Positions 1-6,506 of a stretch of DNA of 64,000 nt are shown in pieces; positions within the stretch are counted from its first letter, which is position 1; the number at the start of each line of letters is the position of its first letter. The DNA comes from an uncultured Clostridia bacterium. GTDB lineage: Bacteria; Bacillota; Clostridia; Lachnospirales; Lachnospiraceae. A model generated the notes under the pieces. The model searched no databases, was not told the DNA's origin, and worked only from the letters and a program-made list of their open reading frames with translations. The translations under genes were made by a program, and so were the position numbers. The DNA is taken from the NCBI GenBank assembly GCA_948467395.1, contig CAOKDX010000003.1:1-64000 (forward strand), written 5' to 3'.

Positions 1-178
1 ATGCTTCTGTCCTGCTTCTAAATTCTGCATAATCAACATATAAAACTTGGTCATAGCAATAATCTCCTAAATGTCCATGTTCAAAATGTTGTCTTAATCT
101 TTTGAATATATCACCACAACTGCCTATATAAATTATTTTCTCATCCTTATTGAGAAATCTGTATACATATCCTTTCAA
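1..178 (-). CDS. GIY-YIG nuclease domain protein, N-terminal fragment
   Basis: Only the first 59 codons are in the window; the rest lies beyond the left edge. Translation from a TTG at 176-178, with AGGTGG 6 nt upstream, gives GYVYRFLN then IIYIG, the two halves of a GIY-YIG motif, followed by the usual Arg in FKRLRQHF. The fold cleaves phosphodiester bonds in DNA; relatives include homing endonucleases, UvrC-type and small phage or plasmid nucleases, and the fragment does not tell which this is. No in-frame ATG is available, so the TTG start is inferred. It is A+T-rich and points the same way as the phage-like genes upstream of it. Confidence 0.65.
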   Translation of the reverse strand, partial: MKGYVYRFLNKDEKIIYIGSCGDIFKRLRQHFEHGHLGDYCYDQVLYVDYAEFRSRTEA

Positions 179-487
179 ACTACACCACCTTTTTTGCATG
201 ATAAATTGGACTACAAATAATTTGAAGTCCATAAATAATACTTCTCTTTTTAAAGGACTGAACATCTCATTCAGCCCTTTACATCAATGGGTCTTAATTC
301 TTTTAAGTCCCTTGTTGATTTACATTTTCAAATATTCAGTTTTTATCATTTAATGGAATTATTGTGTAGAATCACACAATCGAAACGGTTAATAGTTATC
401 AGAATTTCTTGAATTTTGGTTTTACAGTTTATTTTGATTGCTCTGTAATAGCAATTATCTTATTTCAAATCATTCATGCCGACTATA
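179..487. other. A+T-rich intergenic stretch with two small hairpins
   Basis: No convincing gene. Two inverted repeats are visible: an 11-position imperfect arm pair around 252-280 (AAAGGaCTGAA / TTCAGcCCTTT) and a 7-bp one at 361-380 (ATTGTGT / ACACAAT). Neither is followed by a T run on the minus strand, so I do not call them terminators. They may be operators or weak attenuators for the nuclease gene downstream. Confidence 0.35.
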
Positions 488-781
488 TTACTCATTGTTT
501 TTATACCATTGTTCAGTTATATTTTCTAACCCACCAAAAGTTTCTTTATATATTTCTAATCTTGGTGCTTCTGGTAAATCTGAATAATTCTCATTTCTCT
601 GATATTTACTATCATTTATTCTCAGTGGACACCACTTAGGACTTGTTTTCGGTGGATGATCTACACCAAGTCTGCCAAATATCCACATGGTATCATTTTC
701 TTCACAACAATAGTAATCCTTGTAAATAAAATCTATACATTGACATCTGTCGCATTCAGCGCAATGTGGCACTCTATTCAT
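488..781 (-). CDS. Small cysteine-rich protein, phage-like
   Basis: A 97-aa protein of unknown function. Six Cys lie within residues 7-26 (C-x2-C-x2-C-x-C, then CC) and a seventh is in KWCPL near residue 51, which looks like a metal-binding knuckle. The segment DHPPKTSPKWCPLR resembles small Cys-rich proteins I associate with Clostridia phages and prophages. The ATG overlaps the stop of the upstream gene (ATGA), and GGAGAG lies 6-7 nt before it, so the two genes are probably translationally coupled. A function in DNA or metal binding is only a guess. Confidence 0.6.
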   Translation of the reverse strand: MNRVPHCAECDRCQCIDFIYKDYYCCEENDTMWIFGRLGVDHPPKTSPKWCPLRINDSKYQRNENYSDLPEAPRLEIYKETFGGLENITEQWYKNNE

Positions 782-1341
782 CTTTTTCTCTCCAAGCCTA
801 TAATTTCTTGTAAATGCTCTAATATTGTTTCATAACTGCCATACTTTACAGTAACCGTATCCCCAGTATGAATTAAACAGTAATTTCTTAATTCATAGAT
901 ATTTGTAGAAGAAGTATCTTGTATAAAATAACCTTTATCTGCCAGTCCATTGTCTTTCAACAAACGGATCAATTGTGCGTAATTTTCTTCTCTAAGCTGC
1001 ACAAGCATATCACGAAATATATTTCTGTTTCCCTTGCGTGAAACACTAAGATCATAATTATCATTAATCCACTTTGTAATTGAACTAAGTACCTTAGTAT
1101 ACTCCTTATGTTTTTCAGAAGTAATGCCTTTTCGTTGCTTTGCTGCTGACAATACAAACTGATTTCTGTATATTTGCATTGGTTTCCCATTTTTCTTCTT
1201 TGGGAAGTCCATACCCCACCATCTCCACCATTCATTGTAGATACTGTTGTTAGTAAACAAATTTTTCCTATTTTTATCACTGTGGCATTTATAATATGCC
1301 ATAATACATTTCTTTTCTTCTAAATCCTTAATTTTCACCAT
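778..1341 (-). CDS. Accessory-element protein of unknown function (187 aa), paralogue of the broken gene at 2110-2622
   Basis: I do not recognise the family. The start is taken at ATG 1341, because GGAG lies 9 nt upstream and because the paralogous gene begins the same way (MVKIKDLEEKK here, MLKISDLEEKK there). An aromatic run (NEWWRWWGMDFPKKKNGKP) around residue 40 is followed by a mostly helical, basic C-terminal half with the conserved pattern KEY..W...NYD..VS.K.N..I and GL...GY..Q. It overlaps the upstream HU-like gene by 14 nt and the downstream Cys-rich gene by 4 nt, so it sits inside a compact minus-strand operon. Codon use is A+T-rich. Confidence 0.6.
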   Translation of the reverse strand: MVKIKDLEEKKCIMAYYKCHSDKNRKNLFTNNSIYNEWWRWWGMDFPKKKNGKPMQIYRNQFVLSAAKQRKGITSEKHKEYTKVLSSITKWINDNYDLSVSRKGNRNIFRDMLVQLREENYAQLIRLLKDNGLADKGYFIQDTSSTNIYELRNYCLIHTGDTVTVKYGSYETILEHLQEIIGLERKR

Positions 1342-1726
1342 GTTCTGTTTCTCCATCATTCTGTTGTTTTGATAATCTTTTACATGCATCTTTCAGACGT
1401 TCACCCATCGTAAATCTGATTCTATATCGTGCTGGTACAATATTCTCTGTTATATTATTGAAACCATTTGCATTTAATTTGACCGCTTTATAGTATTTAG
1501 GTTCCATCTTGACATAATTGTTTATCTTAATAGAATCACCATTCTCTATAGATTCATATACCACATCCCAAAAAGCATCTAATACATTTGCGATAATTTT
1601 CTTTGTATATTTTAGATGATATTTTCTTTTATACTTCTTACCATTGCCACCTATGGCTATCTTTTCATTAATCAATTTGTCGGATATTTTGTCTATAATA
1701 TCCTTTTTATGTAATTCGTTATTCAT
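1328..1726 (-). CDS. HU-like DNA-binding protein (second of a pair)
   Basis: A 132-aa protein with the HU/IHF layout: an N-terminal helical segment, the core ANVLDAFWDVVYESIENGDSIKI (compare HU AFxDxVxxALxxGDxVxLxGFG), then a beta arm region ending ARYRIRFTMGERLKDA, matching the HU end PxFKxGxxLKxxV. HU proteins dimerise and bend DNA. It is longer than a normal HU (about 90 aa) because of a basic, Lys/Tyr-rich insert near residues 25-42 and a polar tail. It overlaps the upstream HU-like gene by 8 nt with GGGGTGAAG as ribosome binding site. A chromosomal HU would be less divergent; a phage or integrative-element role fits the surroundings. Confidence 0.65.
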   Translation of the reverse strand: MNNELHKKDIIDKISDKLINEKIAIGGNGKKYKRKYHLKYTKKIIANVLDAFWDVVYESIENGDSIKINNYVKMEPKYYKAVKLNANGFNNITENIVPARYRIRFTMGERLKDACKRLSKQQNDGETEHGEN

Positions 1727-2054
1727 TCTTCACCCCTAACTGCTTTTGTGTAAAAGCCGTTGCAGCCTGATTTAGTTTTGATCCTGCTTTAAAGTACACT
1801 CGATAATGTTCTGGAACAATCATTTCTTTATTCATGGCTACATTCCTTGATTTTCGCTCTGCCATATACTTTGTTCCTATTGTTGCATAACCATTAAGAT
1901 TTACAGAATCGCCATTTGAAAGCGCATCAATAATAACATCCCAAAATGCAGATACAATATTTTCAACGTCTTCCTGTGTATACTTCTTATTTCTACATTT
2001 CAATAAATCTACAACACGTTTTATTAATCCAGGTCTAATAATCTTCTCATTCAT
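1719..2054 (-). CDS. HU-like DNA-binding protein (first of a pair)
   Basis: A 111-aa protein matching the HU/IHF family: VENIVSAFWDVIIDALSNGD, then VNLNGYATIG (the HU GDxVxLxGFGTF stretch), an arm containing ERKSRN, and VPEHYRVYFKAGSKLNQA at the saddle. DNA bending and compaction is the family role. It precedes a second HU-like gene with an 8-nt overlap, and the two differ enough to form a heterodimer (inference). The usual RNP at the arm tip is not obvious here, so DNA contact may differ from canonical HU. Confidence 0.7.
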   Translation of the reverse strand: MNEKIIRPGLIKRVVDLLKCRNKKYTQEDVENIVSAFWDVIIDALSNGDSVNLNGYATIGTKYMAERKSRNVAMNKEMIVPEHYRVYFKAGSKLNQAATAFTQKQLGVKNE

Positions 2055-2109
2055 CTTCGTTCTTTACCTCTATTTTGTTATTAATCTAATTTACCATTTG
2101 CTCATATGT

Positions 2110-2622
2110 TCACTGTGCCACACATTCCTGAATACCATATTTATCTTTATGGAAGATAAGATATTTACCTAAAAGAAGTGGATGCTTTTCAGAAGTCTGA
2201 TTTTGCAATCTGTACCCTTGTTCTATTAATCCACTTTTCTTAAAAATATTACTTATACTGTTACCACAAGCAACTTTGTATTTCAGTAGTTTCTCTTTAA
2301 GAATTTCTATATTGCATTTTTTAGATACAGTCTTATCATAGTTTTCTTCAAACCATGCACATAACTTTGCAAGAAAATCATCATACTCTTTAAAATCTTG
2401 TATATCTGTTTCTCCTGTTCTTACCATCTCCCTTGCTTTCGCTTTGGTTTTCACAAACTTATGGTCATACATTCTCAATGCCCTACCATTGACTGTAAAA
2501 TCATCTCTTCACCATATACATCATTGTCTCCAAACATTTTCAAGTCCAATGTGTTTGCTAGTTCTTGCCATAGAATAAGCAACTATTAATTTTTTCTCTT
2601 CTAAATCTGAAATCTTTAACAT
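2110..2622 (-). pseudogene. Frameshifted paralogue of the 778-1341 gene
   Basis: The reading frame starts at ATG 2622 behind a strong AGGAGG and gives MLKISDLEEKKLIVAY, then breaks twice. Joining three frames (shift near 2562, shift near 2487) gives one continuous protein resembling the 187-aa gene downstream over its whole length: KEY.DFL..L..WFEENYDKTVSKKCNIEIL and SGLIEQGYRLQNQTSE align with the corresponding parts. The frame after the second shift is open to 2110 and could start at TTG 2478. Either the gene is decaying or the assembly has two indels here. It heads the same minus-strand series as the HU-like pair. Confidence 0.6.
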
Positions 2623-2639
2623 TAAAATTCCTCCTGTTT

Positions 2640-3217
2640 TTGTCAATGAAATATGCTTTTCATGTTATGTGTGATTTAATACCTTCTATGAGGCTCATAC
2701 AGCCGTTTTCGACAAACTCATGTCCATTTCCTCACTAAATATATTTAGGCACTAAAATAAGCCCACTATCGACTATATTTCTATAATCAATAATAGACTT
2801 ATTCAGATGTCCAATATTCATTTATGGGTATTCCTATTCGTACCAAACTCTTTATGAGGCTACTACACAATCACTACACAAATTTGCTATTGAAATACAT
2901 GGACTTGTATAGAGATATATGCTACTTTGAACTTGCTCAAACATTGATTGTATAAGGCTTTATGGAGATATATGGAGATACATTAAAATACATGAAAAAG
3001 GCTAACAAATTACAATGCCTAGTTTCATTTTTCTATATTCCTCCTTAGAAATTCCTTATTTTATAGGGGTTTCGCATTCTCAAGGTTTCATTATGTACCA
3101 ATCTCCATTCACCGACACTATGGCGATACTCCATAGAACGGTTCATCGTCAGTGTTAACACCACTTTAGAGTGTACCATATAAAGGCTCAAAAGTAAAAT
3201 GCTAAATTTCTATATTA
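2640..3217. other. A+T-rich gene-free stretch with a perfect 10-bp tandem repeat
   Basis: No open frame with a credible start or family signature on either strand. TATGGAGATA occurs twice in direct succession at 2961-2980, and TATGAGGCT occurs near 2686 and 2852. The stretch lies between the accessory operon and the RhuM remnant and could hold its promoter or an element boundary; I found no tRNA-like end and no clear attachment-site repeat. Confidence 0.4.
2961..2980. repeat. Tandem 10-bp direct repeat
   Basis: Two perfect adjacent copies of TATGGAGATA in non-coding A+T-rich DNA. Possible protein-binding site at the element boundary; no function can be shown. Confidence 0.45.
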
Positions 3218-3361
3218 TCAGATATCCTGCAAAACCTCTGCATCATTGAACTGCAGAAAAGTATCCAGTACCTTTGTCGCCCATTGACGAAATGGTGTTG
3301 CTCTGGCAGAGTTCGTCCAATATCCCACTGCAATAATGGCAGGCAGAGAATAAAATTTGTA
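3218..3361 (-). pseudogene. Remnant of a RhuM-family protein
   Basis: A 47-codon open piece with no start (a TAG lies immediately upstream) reads FYSLPAIIAVGY, then TNSARATPFRQWATKVLDTF, which is the hallmark block of the Virulence RhuM family (IISVGYRVxSxxGTxFRxWATxVL). It then jumps straight to FLQFNDAEVLQD, which resembles the C-terminal FLxFNxYxVL part of longer RhuM proteins. This suggests an internal deletion as well as loss of the 5' end. RhuM genes are typical of mobile islands; this fragment is not expected to be functional. Confidence 0.55.
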
Positions 3362-3383
3362 CTATATGTTTTTCTGTTATCTG

Positions 3384-3410
3384 CAACTTGTGCAAAAATT
3401 GCACAAGTTG
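3384..3410. repeat. Perfect 12-bp inverted repeat with 3-nt loop
   Basis: CAACTTGTGCAA / TTGCACAAGTTG separated by AAA. It lies just upstream of the RhuM remnant on the minus strand and has no flanking T run, so an operator or a cruciform site is more likely than a terminator. Confidence 0.5.
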
Positions 3411-3453
3411 ATTCTTCCTATAATTCCCTACTTTCATAGTCCGACAGTCCTTA

Positions 3454-3490
3454 TAAAAAACCACAGGCGGTCTATTTCACAGACCGCCTG
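3454..3490 (-). terminator. Rho-independent terminator of the LRR gene
   Basis: Perfect 10-bp stem CAGGCGGTCT / AGACCGCCTG (3464-3473, 3481-3490) followed on the minus strand by TGG and a run of six T. It is about 150 nt beyond the LRR stop codon and marks the right edge of the accessory DNA. Confidence 0.85.
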
Positions 3491-3639
3491 GCAAAACCAT
3501 ATTTACTCTTTCTTTGCATTAAGACTCTTATTATTCAATCTAATTTCATTTTCCATGTACCATCTGCGTACCAATTCCGCATCAAACTACATGAAGAATC
3601 TAAAACCCATTGCACCGATAATACTATATACTCTGTCTT

Positions 3640-5886
3640 CTATTTTACTTTTATGTTCACCTTCTTTGCATATCCATTTCTGGCATAGACATAGATGGCG
3701 CAGGAGCCTTTTCCTACCGCCCTGATCTTTCCCTTTTTTGATACCGTTGCAATCGCTTTATTCGTCGTCTCATAACGGAACTCCCGGGCATGTTTATTGG
3801 AAAGTTTCTTTTTGTTCCTGTGAACCAATACCGTATTTGCCTTAATCACTGCCGTACCGCCCTTCTTTAGACGGAAGCAGCCTTTCTTTACCTTCACAGC
3901 CTTCACATTTGTATACTTCGTGTTCCTCGTTCCGACAACATGAGCAGTAATCGTTTTTGCAAGAGTTATCTTCTTTCCGTCTTCCATTATGTAAGCAAGC
4001 ACATTTACCTTACAGACTTTCTTTAAATCCGGTTTTTCTCCCGTAATCTTTTTTACGGTAACTTTTGTTGTATTGCCATTGTTTATATTTGTAATGCATT
4101 TTTTGTTAAATCTTCTGGAGCAATACTGCACATAGACATCATAACCATCTGCACCCGGCACCCTTCCCCAGGATATTTTTATCTTTTTTCCTGCATATTT
4201 TACCTTCAGCTTCGCATTCAATGCCAGCTCTCTTTTTTTCTGTTCCTTCCTCTGCTGTGACGTCAGTCGGTCAGGCTGTGACGGCTCCTCTGTTATCGGC
4301 GGTTCGGATGGCTTTTCTGGCTCTGCTGGTTTCTCTGGCTCTGCCGGTTTCTCTGGTTCCTGCGGTTTCACTGGTTTTTCCGGCTCCTGTGGCTTCTCCG
4401 GTTCGGATGGCTTTTCTGGCTCTATCGGCTTTTCTGGTTCTGTTGGCTTTTCTGGCTCCGTAGAATCTGATCCGGCAGCCTTGACAGTTACCTGTATCTC
4501 TATATTATCTTCGACAATATACCGATCCGTATCCTGTGGAGTATAAACTGCTTGAAAGGTATGGACTCCCTCCTGCCCCACATTCTGGGAAGAATCCTTC
4601 CATGTAAATCCATCCGGCAGTAAAACCTCCGCCAGAGTATCCCCGACCACTGCCTCCAGGTTTTCAGGAATTGTATAGGTGGGAATCTTCTTTAACACAA
4701 AAGAGAGCTTTGACCCGCCCAGTATTCCATCACTCACCTTCACATATACCGGGGACGATATATCTGGATGGATCACAAGTTTTGTACCGTCATCGGATAA
4801 ATGGCAGTTATTATACTCCAATCCTCCATGCAGCACATCATCCTCATCCATAATCCGTTCTATCAGCTCCGGGATTTCACACTCCCGTCCGGCAGCAAAG
4901 TTTCCAGTGAGGTCAATAGATTGCTGCTGAAATGTAAAATTTTGATTTCCCTCCAAACCTGCAAAATCTGTAATATAGTTTTCAGAAAAGTTAATGCGGA
5001 TTTTGACATCGGAAAATTCCCGCAGGGATTTCATCCTAAGACCAGACAGATCCATATATTCCAAATTGGATAAGTATTCAGGAATCAACGCCAGATTCGC
5101 AAGATCTATAAAATTATTTGTACTGCTTCCCGCAGAATACTTATTACCGAACCCGCCTGCATGGCATTTCTTTCCCAGTTCAAGAGACTGAAGGACGGAT
5201 AAGTTTTCACTCATCCCCATCAACTTCATCATGGAATCATCCGTGAGTTTATTTTCTGCTAAAGACAATCCTGTCAGTGTTTTCAGATTCTCAACAAATT
5301 CAATATCCGATATCTGACAGGCATCCAGCCATAGATTGGTTACAATAGGAAATCTATCCTCCGTAAGAAAATCAAATGCCCCTGGAGAGGACAAATTATT
5401 TTCTGTCAGACAGAAGGTTGTTACATTTGGCAGTGTGATATCCGGAACCCTGTCAAGGTCTGCATGTACCAAATGTAAGCTTGTCAGGCTTTCCTTATTA
5501 CTAAATACAGAGAGATCTACATTCCTGAGATCACATTTATCAAGGGTTATTGATTTGACATTTTTACAGGAACGAATTAACGTTTCGAGAATTTCCCTGT
5601 TCTGATTCTGTGCCATATCAATTCCTGTGAGCAGAAGAATTTTTATCTTATCTGTATCCAGAATGATCTCCTGGCTTACATCGTCCCTTTGAATCAGCGC
5701 TCCCAGATTGTCCCCATTGTTGTCTCCAAAATTTCTACTTAATAGCCTATCATAGAAATTCTTATCACTGATTGACAGGATCACACGATTTTCTGCCAAA
5801 ACTCTTGTCTGCGTCCATGGCAGCAGAGGGCTGATCATGAAAGACAGCATCAACACAAGGGCTGTAAATTTTCTTTTCGTAATCAT
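3640..5886 (-). CDS. Secreted leucine-rich-repeat surface protein with Ig-like modules
   Basis: About 748 aa. The start is taken at the second ATG (5886), which has GGGAGG 4 nt upstream and opens directly into a signal peptide (MITKRKF, hydrophobic core, cleavage near VLA-EN). Residues ~90-330 are leucine-rich repeats (LTSLHLVHADLDRVPDI type, with LxxLxLxxNxL units). An Ig-like domain follows at ~410-475 (VGDTLAEVLLPDGFTW, GVHTFQAVYTP), then a repeated EPEKP stalk, an FnIII-like module (KISWGRVPGADGYDVYV) and a basic Big_2-like C-terminus (KAIATVSKKGKIRAVGKGSC). There is no LPxTG or membrane anchor. A role in binding host or plant-derived ligands is typical of such proteins but not shown. It stands alone between its own promoter and terminator. 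Confidence 0.85.
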   Translation of the reverse strand: MITKRKFTALVLMLSFMISPLLPWTQTRVLAENRVILSISDKNFYDRLLSRNFGDNNGDNLGALIQRDDVSQEIILDTDKIKILLLTGIDMAQNQNREILETLIRSCKNVKSITLDKCDLRNVDLSVFSNKESLTSLHLVHADLDRVPDITLPNVTTFCLTENNLSSPGAFDFLTEDRFPIVTNLWLDACQISDIEFVENLKTLTGLSLAENKLTDDSMMKLMGMSENLSVLQSLELGKKCHAGGFGNKYSAGSSTNNFIDLANLALIPEYLSNLEYMDLSGLRMKSLREFSDVKIRINFSENYITDFAGLEGNQNFTFQQQSIDLTGNFAAGRECEIPELIERIMDEDDVLHGGLEYNNCHLSDDGTKLVIHPDISSPVYVKVSDGILGGSKLSFVLKKIPTYTIPENLEAVVGDTLAEVLLPDGFTWKDSSQNVGQEGVHTFQAVYTPQDTDRYIVEDNIEIQVTVKAAGSDSTEPEKPTEPEKPIEPEKPSEPEKPQEPEKPVKPQEPEKPAEPEKPAEPEKPSEPPITEEPSQPDRLTSQQRKEQKKRELALNAKLKVKYAGKKIKISWGRVPGADGYDVYVQYCSRRFNKKCITNINNGNTTKVTVKKITGEKPDLKKVCKVNVLAYIMEDGKKITLAKTITAHVVGTRNTKYTNVKAVKVKKGCFRLKKGGTAVIKANTVLVHRNKKKLSNKHAREFRYETTNKAIATVSKKGKIRAVGKGSCAIYVYARNGYAKKVNIKVK
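4302..4460 (-). repeat. Repeat coding the EPEKP stalk
   Basis: Degenerate 15- to 18-bp units encode around ten EPEKP-type pentapeptides in the LRR surface protein. The tract forms an acidic, proline-rich spacer that holds the LRR head away from the C-terminal modules. Such tracts can change copy number by slippage. Confidence 0.8.
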
Positions 5887-5916
5887 ATGGCCTCCCATTC
5901 TTTATTATTTTCCTTT

Positions 5917-5945
5917 AGATTACCAAAAAAAGGGAGGGAAATCAA
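5917..5945 (-). promoter_or_regulatory. Sigma-A-type promoter of the LRR gene
   Basis: TTGATT (5940-5945), 17-bp spacer, TAATCT (5917-5922) on the minus strand, about 30 nt upstream of the LRR start. Confidence 0.55.
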
Positions 5946-5976
5946 GTGATATTGATAAAAACAACTGGACAGAGTA

Positions 5977-6005
5977 TTGACGATTGATCAACTGAGGCGT
6001 ATGAT
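5977..6005 (+). promoter_or_regulatory. Sigma-A-type promoter of the RecA-fold-like gene
   Basis: TTGACG (5977-5982), 17-bp spacer, TATGAT (6000-6005), 26 nt before the start codon. It is a near-consensus promoter divergent from the LRR promoter. Confidence 0.7.
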
Positions 6006-6031
6006 AATAGGGTACGGAAGGAGAGATGTAT

Positions 6032-6373
6032 ATGAACAGCAGACAGCTGGCTTTTTCGGTTATTTCTTCCCTTCAGAAGGAAGTAATCGGAGCTAATATT
6101 ATGTATCTTGATGGGGGAAATGCATACACCCGGACACAGGCCAAGGCACATCATATCATTCACAATTATCTTACCCTTGTTAAATGTGATTCCGGGGATG
6201 CTCTGCTTGCAGCCAAAGAATTTGTCAATTCCGAAAGCTCTGAACTGCTCGTGATCGATTCACTCAATGAATCCAGTTTTTCAAAAAAAATGAGCAGAAA
6301 AGAGCTCTCTGATTTCCTGAACAGTCTTCTGCGGGATGCCAAGAAGTCAAAGGTTGCCGTATTGATCATCTGA
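6032..6373 (+). CDS. Small RecA-fold-like protein lacking a Walker A motif
   Basis: 113 aa from ATG 6032 (AGGAG 8 nt upstream; an ATG at 6026 is too close to it). No certain family. The pattern resembles the core of RecA/RadB-type ATPases just after the P-loop: an amphipathic helix (RQLAFSVISSLQKE), strand ANIMYLDGG (compare YIDTE), a hydrophobic Walker-B-like strand ELLVIDSLNE (compare VVDSxxA), and helix plus strand LSDFLNSLLRDAKKSKVAVLII (compare the segment before the NQ of RecA). The glycine-rich P-loop itself is absent, and a stop lies a few codons upstream of the start. It has its own good promoter, so it is probably expressed as is. It may be a non-catalytic regulator; this is inference. 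Confidence 0.55.
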   Translation: MNSRQLAFSVISSLQKEVIGANIMYLDGGNAYTRTQAKAHHIIHNYLTLVKCDSGDALLAAKEFVNSESSELLVIDSLNESSFSKKMSRKELSDFLNSLLRDAKKSKVAVLII

Positions 6374-6506
6374 TCCGCTATTGTTCCTAAAAAAAGGATG
6401 ATCCTCTGGTAGAGAAAGAATATATCTGCCCAGAGGACCTTTGAGCCAAGCCCATTTGTTTCATCGAAACACAAAGAACGGGCCTGGCTATTCCTTTGTA
6501 CAGGGA

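Noticed and set aside
150-353. 67-aa plus-strand open frame at the left edge
   Set aside because: It overlaps the start of the GIY-YIG gene on the other strand and reads as random A+T-rich sequence.
3243-3464. 73-aa open frame over the RhuM remnant
   Set aside because: A different frame of the same DNA shows the RhuM signature; this one has no likeness and crosses the terminator region.
4302-4460. CRISPR-like regular repeats
   Set aside because: The units are in frame, degenerate and encode EPEKP; there are no unique spacers and no cas genes in the window.
4221-4463. 80-aa open frame with a repetitive hydrophobic sequence
   Set aside because: It is the antisense reading of the EPEKP repeat in the LRR protein.
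6382-6480. CCTCTGG/CCAGAGG repeat after the RecA-fold-like gene as terminator
   Set aside because: The loop is about 20 nt and no T run follows, so it is left uncalled.
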